From Podocnemis expansa (lineage: Eukaryota; Chordata; Testudines; Podocnemididae), in the NCBI GenBank assembly GCA_007922195.1, contig ML681963.1, positions 58,568,584-58,632,583 of the forward strand: a stretch of DNA of 64,000 nucleotides, read 5' to 3'. Below the pieces are notes generated by a model. It was not told the origin of the DNA and did no database searches. It saw only the letters and a program-made list of their open reading frames with translations. A program made the position numbers and the translations under genes. Below are positions 12,187-23,556 of the stretch, piece by piece; the first letter of the stretch is position 1; every line of letters begins with the position of its first letter.

Positions 12187-13305
12187 ACATTCGCCTGTGT
12201 TCTCATCTACTGAGCTACTAGAGGGATGGTGTGTGAAGTCTATTTGATTAATGTTTCAATGTCATGTACTGATACATTTTTCCTAGTTTGTAATAAATGC
12301 AAAAACTTTATTCTGGACATACTATTCCTCCAATTTTGCTTGCATGCTTGCATGTGCACATGAACACACACACACACAGACAAAGCCAGGACTTTCAAAG
12401 TTATGGTTCCCAGCGTAACCATAACCAGACAACAGAACCCTGGCTACTCTTGCCTGTGACTGCATATGATGATACTAAGTTGAAATTCAGTCCCAGGGGA
12501 CATTTAAAACTAGACTGAGCAAGCCACTATTAAACGGAGTGGAAGGAATAATCCTGCATTCACTCCTGGGAAATAAATTGGAGGACTTAATATGTCTTTT
12601 TTTCATCTTTCACTGTATAACTTTCTATCAGAATGTTTGCAAAGTTATGGCAGCTGTGGGTGCCCCCTCTCTGAGAATTATACACCCTCAAACTGAAGAA
12701 ATCCACCCATAATGTTACAGGAATGTTGGTTTTTTTCATTTAATTTCCTTGGTGCTAAAAAACAAGAAGAAAGCCCCCTGAATGACTGCAAAATGAAATA
12801 CAGGCTATGGTATTTATTTGAATGTTCAGTAACTGAGATATAGTCATTTATTTCAATGAGCTGATACTCTGATATCACGCATTCTTTGCACTTCTCATAA
12901 AGATCATAACATATGCTACTGTGCTGCACACCCACAGCTCGGTGAATTGGTTCAAGTTTAGCCAAGTGGCTTTTCCTCACTGGGACTGTGTTCATTCCAG
13001 CTACAAATTTTAAAACAAAACCATTTATTAGGTACCAGTGTGGGAAAGAATCTAGAAATGTTTTAAAGAATGGCGAGCTCCACTCGCAAATGGCAAAGAG
13101 AACTGGAGTAAACGTGGCACATATACAAAAATCAACTGTTGGCTGGGAACAAGTACAGTGTCATTCACTCAGAAATTTCTAAAAATAGGACTTTATATTG
13201 AAAGTACTTTTGCTGACATAAATGTTGCAGGGGTAGCATAATTTTACCATACAGTTCAAAATTAAAGAAAAACAGAATTAAAAGAAGAGTCAAAGTTTTC
13301 AGGCA
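12187..13305. other. No gene recognised
   Basis: The stretch includes a short CA run near 12364-12378. The rest appears unique, with a few short open frames of up to 105 codons (minus strand, 12678-12995) that I do not recognise. Confidence 0.4.
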
Positions 13306-13308
13306 GAA

Positions 13309-13341
<33 letters not shown>

Positions 13342-13362
13342 CAGAGAGAGAGAGAGAGAGAG
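13306..13362. repeat. (GA)n microsatellite
   Basis: This is a nearly pure GA dinucleotide run with a few interruptions (GGGAGAGAGACAG). Confidence 0.97.
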
Positions 13363-13405
13363 CTGTCTTTCTATCTACCTCTACAGCAGTGACAGTATAT
13401 TGAAA

Positions 13406-13553
13406 AGCTGTTGAATATTTTTTCTCTCATCACTAAGAAAGATGCCCTGCTGAGTGTAATCAAGATCCATAAACTTACGGCTTCAGTCAATGTGAATTCA
13501 AAGATTCCAGTACTGCCTTGTTTAGTGAGACTAAATTCAGACCCAGGCTTAGC
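13406..13553 (+). repeat. Local duplication, unit 2
   Basis: This is the direct-repeat partner of 12042-12186, lying about 1.36 kb downstream and separated by unique sequence and a GA microsatellite. The shared core begins CTGTTGAATATTTTTTCTCT. It ends where 'ctaaattca' is followed by unrelated sequence. Confidence 0.75.
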
Positions 13554-14459
13554 ATAGACAGGCAGTCCATATCACTGTGGGCTATTGATCCACACTGCTA
13601 AATATTTTTTAGCGTCATTTAATTTCTGATTATTATAATGTCCAGAATTATAACCATTTGCATTACAGTTCAGTAAATAAGAAGTGGTTAAATTAAAACA
13701 GTAAAGCTGCATGCACCCAAGCGCTGAGAAAGCCCCCATCCCTTTCTTTCATCTCTCTTCATCTGCTTCTTAAAAGACACTGTCAGAAATGCAGCTTATC
13801 AAGTAGAATTCCCTAGTACCTGTAAAACATTTATTTGTTATAAGCAGTAATACTGAATTTTTGATGTTATGCAGATTGTTCTTTTATTGACAGCACCTCA
13901 TTACATGCCATGAAAATGCTATGGTTGCTTTCTTTCCTAGTTTCACCAACTCCTTGTCTGCTTATTGCTGGGTAATTCTTCTTTTGGGTTTGCCTTCTGA
14001 CAACTTTCTTTCAAGCATTCATTTGTATGTTGTTAATGACCAGGGCAGCAGTAACTAACTACCCATAAGTTAGCACTTATTAACAGTGAGTAACGCTGAA
14101 TGTACATCTTGGACAATACATGTTTGTATGTAATTTTACCTGTATGTTATTGTATACTATCTCTAAGTTTTATGCTTAATTTGAAATTACAACAGAAACT
14201 TAATAACATTTGTCTTTTATAGACTGTTACATTTCAGTGGTGTCTAGCTAGGTCTTATGCTACCCAGTCATATAAGGTAAATTCTACTTTCAAAAAACCA
14301 CAGATGGGGCCCCAACCTGTGCAGGCCTCTGTGCATGGAGCTCCCGCTGCAGCCAATTCATGTCTGTGGCTATTGCGCATGAATGCAAAATAAATAATAA
14401 TGGCAGCAATGGGTGTTCCACATGTGGAACAACTACAGGTGTGTCTGTTTATACAGGAC
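13554..14459. other. AT-rich DNA, no gene recognised
   Basis: The stretch contains many TAAT- and ATTTGCAT-like strings (for example 'ccatttgcattacag' near 13657). No transposon ends are seen. Confidence 0.35.
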
Positions 14460-14467
14460 CCCACAGC

Positions 14468-14900
14468 CAGGGGCGTTGCTGCCCCCAAAATAGGTTTGGG
14501 GCTGGGCCGGGGGTGGGGCCAGAGGGAGTGTGGCCATCACCCCAGGCCCCACTATTTGCTGGGCTCCGCAGCGGCGTTCCAGCTCTGGGGATGGGGTGGG
14601 TGCATAGCAGGAGCTTGGCAGGGCCCTGGCCACATGCCAGCCCACCCCAGCCTGCCCCGCCCTGCCCCTGGGACAGACTGGCCAGGGGGAGGCCTACATA
14701 GGCTGATTGGCCCTGGGCTCCACCCTCCCAAGGGACAGCCCTGGGCAAGCTGGTGGCAGCCAAGCCCCGGATCCCTGGGCCCTAGAGGGAGGCTGCGTTG
14801 GGTGGGTGGTGGCCAGATCTCCGGTCTTCGGGAGACCTGGGGCACTGGCGCTGAGACTAGGGGCATGAGCCCCTTGTCCCCAGAGCTAGCAACACCCCTG
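14468..14900 (+). mobile_element. GC-rich hAT-like MITE, 433 bp
   Basis: The element is bounded by the perfect 8-bp target duplication CCCACAGC (14460-14467 and 14901-14908). The ends CAGGGGCGTTGCTGCC and GCTAGCAACACCCCTG are imperfect inverted repeats. The body is very GC-rich and encodes nothing; overlapping frames on both strands of up to 188 codons arise only from lack of stops. Related copies lie at 9372-9544 (reverse, deleted) and 54869-55215. Confidence 0.92.
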
Positions 14901-16856
14901 CCCACAGCTGTCTTTCTCACTGTCAGTGCAAGGCACTCCAGAGGGGTCCATCCATCCATTTCTTAGAATACAGGCAGGCAGTGGGGAGCTCTGCCCGTCT
15001 CCCTGCTCTTCTAGATTTCTTGCTGTGGACTTAAACTCATCTTGGCTAAAGATGAACTCTTGAATTTTCATCCCAAATCTCATGCAGTAAACTTCCTGGA
15101 AAAGGCCACGTCTTCTATATGTTTAGACAATGGCCAGAACATTCTGGGTGTTACCAGCCAAAAAATTAACTTGTTTGGCTCAGTGGCCCTTGTCATGATA
15201 CTATGCCTGGGAGCACTGCGTTTTGGAAAAGCTGTTGGTTTTAATTTTTCTCTAATTGCTGGCTTCATGTAATAATATCGTGTCTCTCTGGACATCTTTA
15301 GGTAAGATCCTACCCTTATTGACTGCATGGGGTAGATGATCCACTTATTCTGCAACACACTTCCCTATATATAAAAAATGAAAAATGAAGGATATTTTAA
15401 AAAATCACTCCCTTTTTAAAAAGGGATTTTTTTTAAGGGAATCTTTTTAAAAAGCTGAATGCTGTCAGCTCAGCAGCAGCCAACCTCAATTTATAGCCAT
15501 CTGACCTGAAATCTCTATGCCCATGTATGTCCTTCCAGGCAATCATTTTATTTATGAGGGGTTTTTTTGTGTTTTTTGTTAAAAACAGAAGATCCACCTT
15601 TGGGACCTCTTCAACTAGCATAGCCTGATTCTTTCCCTATTCTGTAGGCCCATAACTCTTAGGCTTTTGATTCCCTCAGTCCTGAAACTATAAAAATCTT
15701 ATTTCTATAAGGTCTTTTATTGTTACCCATATAGTCAATAGTGTCATTTTCATTCATAACATTCTGTAGCAAAGTTAGAGGAAATGAACTAGACAGAAAA
15801 GCACCATAAATAAGACTAAGCTTCACAGGTCCCAGTGTAGATTCAACAACATGCTTTTAAAATCAGAAAAATATGATTTTGGCATTATGGGAAGTCTTCT
15901 GTTTTCCTGAATTCTGATATTATTTTTTGCTCAGTGGCTAATATACATTGTTGACTTTATGTAATTACAAGATGCAGGTACCTTAAACTACTGTAGTCTC
16001 TAACTAAAACCCTCAGACTGAGCAGCAACACATGGTATGTATATCAGCACATGCTTTCAGGAGGAAAGGAGCTCGGGAATCATCACAAACAAAGGAGTCT
16101 ACTCTGAGTGAATTCTTAACGAAAAAATTTCTAGGCTAAAAAGGGGAAGCCTCACAGCAAATGGATTAACACTGCTTTTCTTATAGACTTGCTGTGCAAT
16201 ATGATGAATTGTTTGCTTCACAGCAAGATAATGATGTAAAATAATGGTTACCTTTTCTCATGGCTATCTGAAAAAATGTACAAGAGTCTACAGAGAGACG
16301 TGCTGTGCTGTCAAGAAATAGAAAATGCTGGCTTTATGTAAATTCCAGTGAACTAAATAGGACTAGCAGTGCCATGTCATAGCTCCAGTGCTCCCTTGTA
16401 GCTTTACCTCGAGCTAGAAGAGTGCATGAGGGAATGTTAGGCAAGAGGTGTCAAAATCAAAATGTTCATGACCAAACCTGGCAACTGGCAAATCCTGTAC
16501 AGATGTTTTAAATGGAGACAGAGTGAACTATCACCTGGGGAAAGCTGACACCTGGTCAATGGTGTCATTTCTCTATGATTATGACGTCTACCTATCTTAT
16601 ACAACCCCATTCCTCTGACCCCATCACTCAGGGTGTCGTCCAGCAATTAGCTATAAGAAAAGCATTACACAAATAACCAAGCTAGCCATTAACATAAAAC
16701 CCTCAGCTAAAGCATAAAGAGAGTCGTGCAAGGGCAGAAGGGAGAGTGGATACAAACAAGGTAGCAGAGGTCCCAGTGAAACATTCTCTTGGAAACAGAA
16801 ATTTTCAGAGGAGTCCCAGACCCTGGAGGAGCTCAGAGAAGGCGCTTCAATATACC
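14901..16856. other. No gene recognised
   Basis: An 18-bp perfect palindrome, TCCCTTTTTAAAAAGGGA, lies at 15409-15426 in an A/T-rich run. Elsewhere there are only short open frames (up to 92 codons) without motifs. Confidence 0.4.
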
Positions 16857-16864
16857 AAGGAGGG

Positions 16865-17635
16865 CAGGGGTTAAAGTAAGTCAGAACGCCCTGGAACAGA
16901 GTTCTGGGGCTCCCCTATTTTTAGGGGGCAGCATTCTGGGGCTTCCTAAAAATAAAAGAACGCACTGGAATGCAGCATGCCAGTGCATTCCCCCAGGGCT
17001 GGTTCAAGGGGCTGTGGGTCGGAGCAAGCCCATTCACCCTTTCCCCCATTTCTTGGTGCCTGTGGTGGCCCTGCCCCTACCTGCCAGGCCCAAGCAGTCT
17101 GTGTGTCCCAGAACAAGTCTCGGGACCATGTCCTCTCTCACCAGTGCTGCAGCTGCAGCCTCCCTCCCATGGCCTGACCTGGCCCGGCTCCTTGGCCAAC
17201 TCAGCAGCAGCTGTGAGTTCCTGCGTGCCCCTTCCCTGCCCCACCAAGTAAGGGGACTGGGGGATGGGTTGGGAACAGTTGGGCAGCCAGTGGGGAAAGG
17301 GCAAGGGAGGGTGGGCTGAGGAGGACATGGGGAAAGAGGAGTCTGATGGGGGGTAGGCATTTCAGGGACAGTAGCTGGGGTTGGGAGGTAGGCATTTTGA
17401 GGGCAGTAGCTGGGGTGGGGGTAGGTGTTTGGGGGACAGTAGCTGGGGTGGAGGGCAGGCATTTGGGGGCAGTAGCTTGAGTGGAGGGCTGGCATTTGGT
17501 GGCAGTAGCTGGGGTGATGGGGCAGGTGTTTGGGGGAACAGTAGCAGGGTGGGTGAAGGGGGCCTGGACCTGCATGACGGGGGCCAGGAAATTTAGGAGG
17601 GGTCCAGGGCCCACCAAATTATACTTTAACCACTG
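16865..17635. mobile_element. hAT-like element containing a minisatellite
   Basis: The left end CAGGGGTTAAAGTAAG and the right end CTTTAACCACTG are inverted repeats. The flanks AAGGAGGG and AAAGAGAG form an 8-bp duplication with two transitions. The interior is GC-rich and carries the minisatellite at 17354-17560. Proline-rich frames (153 and 194 codons on the minus strand, 176 on the plus) are translations of this low-complexity DNA, not genes. Confidence 0.75.
17354..17560 (+). repeat. Minisatellite, about 34-bp unit, six copies
   Basis: Six imperfect units follow the pattern G(T/C)AGGCATTT-GGGG-CAGTAGCTGGGGTGG. Unit length varies from 33 to 36 bp. It lies inside the hAT-like element at 16865-17635. 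Confidence 0.85.
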
Positions 17636-17643
17636 AAAGAGAG

Positions 17644-18925
17644 CACTCTGAAAAGACGTGAAAACGAACAATGCCAACTGGAAGCAAATCCATGGCTTTG
17701 TAGGCAGCCATGGCAGAGAGCACAGGCTGGGTGTGTTCTGCGCATGGCTGGTCAGCAGTGAGCAAAAGCAAATCTGATGCCCCATTCTGAACTAGCTAGG
17801 AGCATGCAGACAAGTGCTCCCAGAAGCCCCACAAGATGGGGACGGGGAAGCGTAGTATTAGTTGTCACTGCTGCTGCAAGATCACTGAGGAAAAAATAGG
17901 TCAGATTCAGACCCTTCTAGGGCCAGTGCCTGATCACAGACCAGAGAGCAATGCTGTAAAAAATGGTGGAACTTGTTTAAGCCACTCCTCCTTCTTCCTT
18001 ATGTGTTCTGAAATACGGAGGATCTCGTTTGTGCCTTTCAATACCGCCTACTATGTGAGAAGCAATTATCTCATGCAGCTAGAGATGGTTTTTTTCCTCT
18101 CAGAAACCACAAATGCCAAAAAGTGTCCCATAGTAAAGCAAAAAATATTTTTGACAACAGCACAGAGAGCCCAGGAGAGTACTGGCCAAGCCCTCGACAT
18201 CTCTTTCTCTAAGGGAAAAGAAACTTCCTTTGGTGGACAATTGCAAACTCATTTTTGCTTGATCAGCTCCCTTTGATATATTTCATTTTGACTGGGTTGT
18301 TATGAATTGAGAGTAGAGAAAACTATGGGAAATCATAGCTGGTGCATAATATTTTAAAAGCTATAAATGCTTTCAGAGAGCGCCACAGAAAAATGTATTG
18401 TTTGTGGCAGCCTTAAGAATTTTTAAGGATGTGGGCTGTTTGTATGGATTGTGAGTAAATATTCCTCTGGGACTGCCAAGTTTCACCGTGCTTCAGCAGG
18501 TGTGGTTTGTAATTTATTTATTTATTTACTGTATATCATTTTCTTATTTCCTGGTTCCAGCTGATGGCTGGGCTCCATGTATATTTGATCTTTATACATC
18601 ATATAAATAAACCTGAAGAGAAGTGCACTTTTTTGACACTTCTGTTCACACTTATGAACTCTTGAGACAGAGTAGATGACAGTGACGACTGTGGGATTTG
18701 CCAATTAAATAACCCCATATTTTATTATCTCTTTCTCCTCTATCCCTTTAACCTTTGTTACTGGGTTGAGTGGGCAGGGAACTGAGTGATGCAGGATAGA
18801 TGGAAATAAATAAAAAAAAGCAGCAAAACTGAAAATATAAAGGCATAAAGGGACTAGCCAGCCAGAACCCCAGAGAGCAATGAGAGCACGTGACACTTTC
18901 TTAGGGTACACAGAAATGAACCACT
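17644..18925. other. No gene recognised
   Basis: A 146-codon plus-strand frame (17836-18276) has clustered cysteines near its start (SCHCCCK) but no recognisable domain. A short ATTT run lies at 18515-18530. Confidence 0.35.
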
Positions 18926-20300
18926 TTGTTATCCCTCTGCCATAAACATCAGCATGTTTCTCCTCTGCCATATGTCAGGTCCCTGACTCTCCCAGTCAGT
19001 TACCCACCCAATCTTGTCCAAAGCTCTGCCAGTCTTTACTTTCCCCTGCAGGTGATACTCAGTGTACCCCAGTTCCAGAGCCCCTGGGAAAGTGTCCAGC
19101 TCCTGTCACAGGACTCTCCCAGGTCACTACCTCAAAAGAGAGAGCCACACATTCAGTTATGGAGTCACACTTATCTTACAGCACGGAGATGTACTTAGGT
19201 TAAAACAAGATGCTCATTAGCAAAGATAAGGATTTAAAGGATATAAAGCAAATATAATGGAAACAGATATGGTTACAAATACAACAAAAGTATACGATGC
19301 TTCTGAGAGATTAATTGTAATTTTTAATAGGTTAAGTCCTCTATTGAAGATAAGCTTTTCACCTAAAGCAACCCTTAAGCATCACCAGCCCCAGGCCTTA
19401 GGATCCAACTTTCAGGGATGCAAAAAGCAATCTCCTTTTTATTCCCTCAGCGATGCAAAACAATTGGGTCTTCCCCCCCCCTTCTTTCAGTCCAGAAAAC
19501 CTTTGGAATATATCCGTCTGAAGTGTATCCCTAGATGAAGTTCTCTCCTGTTGTCCTACACAGAGTTAACACTACTGGCTTGCACCCTGCTTTCCTGTTA
19601 ACTTGTTCATCCTGTTACCATATAGATGCAAAGGCAATTCCCATTGTTTTGGGCTTCCCTCCTTAATTTAAATTAGCAACTGAGCAGACAAGTAAATCAA
19701 CATTTCTCTGTCTGGGAGAACCTTGTTTTACCACCCTACCTATTTACCTAGTTTAAACATATTTTTTAGTACATTCACAAAACTTCTTGAATAATACCCA
19801 TACACAGAGGTGGCTTTTGGGGTAGGTGAAGCAGGTGCACACCCAGGGCCCCAAGCAGAACAGGGCCCTGTTGCCTGCTTCACCTACCCCAAAAACTGTG
19901 TCTACCTCACTGGGCAGCAGGATGAGCTGGCCCCTGGGGCTAGGGCCAGCAGCTGGGAGCTGGGGCTGGCAGTGGGGTGGCTGGGGCTGGAGCTGGTGGT
20001 GGAGGAACTGGGTCTATTGTGGGGGGGCTGGGACCACAGGAGGGGGGCCTGTGGGCCTATAGGCAACCCCCCACAATGGGCCTTCGCCTAGGGCCCCCAA
20101 TAGCCAAAGGCCACCCTGCCTGTGTATACAGCTCACAATGCTTCTGATACTCAGTATGATATAAGCTTTCATTTACGATTACACACAACCTCCTTTACAG
20201 ATAAATAGTATGACATGAATGTTACATATTGCGACTATGTCAGGCATGATAAGAGTTGCCATTATGAACCATTTGCTAGTTGGCACCGAGGAACTCGTTC
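18926..20300. repeat. Unclassified long interspersed repeat, interrupted
   Basis: A pyrimidine-rich block (18950-19160) is followed by an A-rich block with 'attagcaaagataaggattt', an arrangement also seen near 7500-8280 and 24860-25320. The region is interrupted by the hAT-like element at 19805. Possible LTR origin; the family is not identified and the ends are approximate. Confidence 0.3.
19805..20118 (+). mobile_element. GC-rich hAT-like MITE
   Basis: The left end CAGAGGTGGCTTTTGGGG matches, in reverse, the right end of the 22839-23548 element; the right end CCACCCTG and the adjacent GCCTAGGGCCC match its left end. The interior contains a fold-back: AGCAGGTGCA and GGGCCC near the left side are answered by 'gcctgcttcacctacccca'. 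An 8-bp target duplication is not clear. Confidence 0.7.
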
Positions 20301-20573
20301 TTAAAGTCACAGAGCATTCCTTGGGTAAACTTTAAGATGTCTTGATGAGCTCAGAGAACTCTGAGTTGCCAGTGACTACCACCAGTTAAATTTTATCCAT
20401 AAAGGAGAAAAGAAAGAGGCAAGCACAGATTTAATAGAGTCAGTGCCATATCCTCTCTGCATGAGTCATTGATCTGCAAAGTGCTGTCCACGCAGGGCAT
20501 CGGTGTCTCAGACAAAAGCCAAACCCATCACTAGATAGCAGACTGCTAGAGGACAGCAAAGGCATAAATGGTA

Positions 20574-20666
20574 TGAGTTAGTTGGGGTTGGTCCTGCTTT
20601 GACCAGAGGGTTGGAGTAGGTGAACTTCTGAGATCCTTTCCAACTCTAATTGTCTATGATTTTATG
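20574..20666 (+). mobile_element. CR1 LINE 3' end
   Basis: The string 'gagatcctttccaactcta' followed by TGTCTATGATTTTATGA is the typical 3' untranslated end and octamer tail of a CR1 LINE. The element is severely 5' truncated. The tail supplied the target for the following hAT insertions. Confidence 0.8.
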
Positions 20667-20678
20667 AATGGTCTATGG

Positions 20679-20895
20679 CAGTGGTTCCCAACCCGTGTGC
20701 CATGGCACACAGGTATGCCATCAGGTGTGAGCAGGCATACCACAAAATTTTTTGAAAAACTACTCAAAGAGCTCTGGATTGGCTCATTGGCTCATGAATA
20801 TTCATGAGTGTATTTGGAAACTATCTGACGGTGTGCCTCAAATTAATTAAAGGTAGAAGGGTGTGCTATGGCAGAGAAAATGTTGGGAACCACTG
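20679..20895 (+). mobile_element. Charlie-like hAT MITE with perfect target duplication
   Basis: It starts CAGTGGTTCCCAACC and ends GTTGGGAACCACTG. It is flanked by GTCTATGG at 20671-20678 and 20896-20903, a perfect 8-bp duplication. It is related in reverse orientation to 30715-30919 (shared 'ctcatgaatattcatgag'). Confidence 0.93.
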
Positions 20896-20903
20896 GTCTA
20901 TGG

Positions 20904-21081
20904 CAGTAGTTCTCAACTTTTGTGTGCATCATGACACGCTTTGCAGCATGCATGACCCTGCAGGACACACCAGTCCACCCACCCTCAGGCCAAATCCAGC
21001 CACATCCCCACTTTCTGCAACGTACTCACCACTGTGTGGCAACATAGTAATGGGTTCTGACACAGTGGTTGAGAACCGCTG
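20904..21081 (+). mobile_element. Second Charlie-like hAT MITE at the same target site
   Basis: It starts CAGTAGTTCTCAAC and ends GTTGAGAACCGCTG. It is flanked by GTCTATGG at 20896-20903 and 21082-21089. It belongs to the 9700-9877 family, which differs from the neighbour at 20679. The two elements share the middle copy of the 8-mer. Confidence 0.93.
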
Positions 21082-21481
21082 GTCTATGGAAGTTAAAGTC
21101 AGGAGAAATTTGGGCAATTACTAATTTATTTAGTGCTCAGAATATGGAATTTAATGAGAATTCTTTTGTCACATCATTCTTCATTGACAGACACTCCAGA
21201 GGTGGATGATTAAAAAACCTAAACAGAAAATGCAAGCGCTGCTTGTTGCTCCAGGCATGTGCTAGTCTGTTTGTCTCAGATCTCTCTAGTCACTGTTTGA
21301 CTCATAATAGTTCTGTTAGTTGCAAGTCAAAAATAAAGCAATAAAACATATTCTGCCAATGCTTTGGGGGCCTCAGCAACGCTCTAAGGTTGCGAAGGCC
21401 TGTAGAGGCCTGTCATTTATGACAATCTGTTGCCTCTGAATATCCAAAGTACTGCTGGATGTGCTGTGCCGAAGATATTGA

Positions 21482-21544
21482 GGGCTAAAGTTTGTTGTCT
21501 AAAAGCAGTGGTCTGGGCTAAGTTTGTTGTCTAAAAGCAATGAG
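21482..21544 (+). repeat. Short tandem duplication, about 33-bp unit
   Basis: Two tandem units both begin GGGCTAA and contain GTTTGTTGTCTAAAAGCA. They differ by an indel and a few substitutions. Confidence 0.9.
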
Positions 21545-21603
21545 CGCCTGGCATCTTCCACTTACATAGGTGCCTAAATGAGGACATAGGGGCCTGACTT
21601 CAG

Positions 21604-22077
21604 TCATTTCTCATAGGCAGGACTGCTCCATGTTCTTAGGTCACAGCTCCCTTCCCATAAGCATGGCACTGACAGAACTTCCTTCTTCTGGGGATGGACA
21701 CTGGCATGGGCACTGAAAACAGACTCCACAGGTGAGATATGCCACACTCCCTCTAGAAAAGAACTGTGCCAGTGTCCAATCTGCCTTAGTTTGCCCACTC
21801 TCCTGTCAGACAGCACGTGCATGAGGAATGCTCGCATACATTCAGTGTTTCTTTCTCTTTCCCCAAGGATGCACTTGTTGAATTGTGTTTGTGTTTGAAT
21901 AAAATCAGTCAAAACAGGTACACTAGGTCCTACCACCTGGCCCATACCAAGGGCTCTTCTCAGAGTGTTTCTGGTTCCACCTAAATAGGTGTCCTTAGCC
22001 AGGTCTATCAACTCCCTACCCAGTGTAGTGCCAAATCGCAAGTTAGCAAATGTCTGGCTTCTGTGGAGACCAAGCAA
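21604..22077 (-). other. Unassigned 157-codon open frame
   Basis: This is the longest minus-strand frame outside obvious GC-rich repeats. The product begins MLGLHRSQTFANLRFG. I recognise no domain, signal peptide or membrane segment, and no splice or promoter signals could be linked. It could be a fragment of an old retroelement or a chance frame. Confidence 0.12.
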
Positions 22078-22335
22078 CCTTCAAGCTATTCCCATGAGCG
22101 GCTAGGGTTCAAGTAACAACTGATTAGTCACGGTGGGGCTGTGCCTAGCTCCCCACAAGGGGCCAGCCAGCCTGGGACAGAAATCTTTGGCTTTATACCT
22201 TTTCTAAATAGATGTCAATCTTTGGTTTCAGAAATGATGTAAAATGCTGCCCTGAGCCAGTCATCAAAACTGTCTCCAGCTGTAGTGTTCTGTAAAGCTA
22301 TTGCTCATGCAGTGCAAAGTACCGAGGAGAGCGAA

Positions 22336-22579
22336 GTTCCAAAGGGGCAGTCATATTAGTCTAGTTCAGCAAAAGAAGCAAGGAGTCCTGTGGCACTTAA
22401 AGACTAACAAATGTATTTATTGCATGAACTTTTGTGGGAGAAAAATCTCACTTCATCAGCCGCTTCGAAGGTGAGGGAACTTACAGAATGGGAGGAAAAT
22501 AAATGCAGGGGAGTGTAAGACATGGTATAGCCTGATCCCATGTCTTTAAGTGCCACAGGACTCCTTGTTTCTTTTGAGA
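22336..22579 (+). mobile_element. Fold-back retroelement fragment (SINE or Penelope-like), copy 1
   Basis: The order is head (GTTCCAAAGGGGCAG, 'tagtctagttcagc'), arm (AAGGAGTCCTGTGGCACTT), then body ('cttttgtgggag ... cacttcatcag'), a tail, and an inverted copy of the arm. The arms at 22371-22404 and 22542-22575 are complementary over 34 positions with one mismatch. The family is either a tRNA-headed SINE or the terminal repeat of a Penelope-like element; I cannot decide. Confidence 0.75.
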
Positions 22580-22838
22580 AGAATGAATTTCCCTGCAGAA
22601 GGTTTCATACATGTACTGGGTTCTGATTGCTGAATGGATGCTTATTTTCCATCAGAATTGTCCTGAATTCTGCACAACAGATATGAGAAGTCTGTAGAGT
22701 ACTGTTGTACCAGAACAGCTCAGTCCAGATAACACTGACTGATTCAGATGTACAAGGAGACCAGTATGGACCAGAGCTGATATCATGTCCCACCTTCCCG
22801 CACACTCAGAGCACCACCCCTCATATGCACACATGGAC

Positions 22839-23548
22839 CAGAGGCAGCCGTAGGCAATTGCGGACCCTAGGCAAGGGCCTTTTATGGGGCTCCATATAGG
22901 CCCCCAATGCTGCCCTCACCAGGCCCTGGGCCCCCCTGCCACCCTAACCTTCCCCCCATGGTCCCAACTCCCAGGGAGGGTGGTGGGGGGCCACGGACCT
23001 CCTGAGCCAGAGGCTGCACTTCCGGCCTGGCCTCTCTGCACCAGGGTGCAGCAGCATTCCCCATGCACACCCAGCCAGCTGTGCCTCCCAAGGGGGAGGA
23101 GAGTGGCCAGCATGGCATTGTGGCTTGCTGACAGTGGGGCCCCTGGAGCGGCCCAGTCTGGAGAGTTTGCGCCACTTCACCCCTGGCCACCTCAGGCCTG
23201 AATAGAGGCTGCCTGGCCCTGAATCAGGCCTGTTCAGGTCTGGGGTGGCTGGGGACGAAGTGGCCTGAACTCTTCGGAGCTGGCCGCTCCAGAGGGCCCC
23301 ACTAGCCACTCTCCTCTCTCCCCCTGGGGAGATGTGGCTGGCTGGGGGTAGGCAGGGAGCGCTGTTCCGACACCAGCCAGGCAGGCGGGCGGTACAGCTG
23401 CTGGCCCTGGCTTTCTGCAGCCCCCTGCTCCCCCCCCACCCTACGGTGTGAGTGCTATGGTAAGTGAATAAGCGACCACTACAGAGCCCTCTTACTGCTC
23501 AGGGTCCTAGGCGACTGTCTGCTTCACTTATCCCAAAAGCCACCTCTG
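22839..23548 (-). mobile_element. GC-rich hAT-like element, 710 bp
   Basis: The ends CAGAGGCAGCC and GCCACCTCTG are inverted, and the flanks ACATGGAC and AGATGGAC are an 8-bp duplication with one difference. It is the reverse of the 19805 type (GCTTCACTTATCCCAAAAGC at the right). Frames of 65 to 121 codons inside it are due to GC richness. No transposase remnant is seen. Confidence 0.85.
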
Positions 23549-23556
23549 AGATGGAC

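Noticed and set aside
14400..14966. 188-codon plus-strand frame and 135-codon minus-strand frame
   Set aside because: Both lie largely in the 14468-14900 hAT MITE with a perfect 8-bp duplication. Open frames on both strands are due to high GC.
17034..17785. Proline-rich 153- and 194-codon minus-strand frames
   Set aside because: They translate the 34-bp minisatellite inside a hAT-like element; the repeats are in the DNA unit, not evidence of a protein.
22336..22350. tRNA gene suggested by the retroelement head
   Set aside because: The head has no clear cloverleaf or B box and recurs in every copy of the repeat.
22882..23309. Overlapping 102-121 codon frames on both strands
   Set aside because: They are inside the 22839-23548 hAT element and have no transposase motif.
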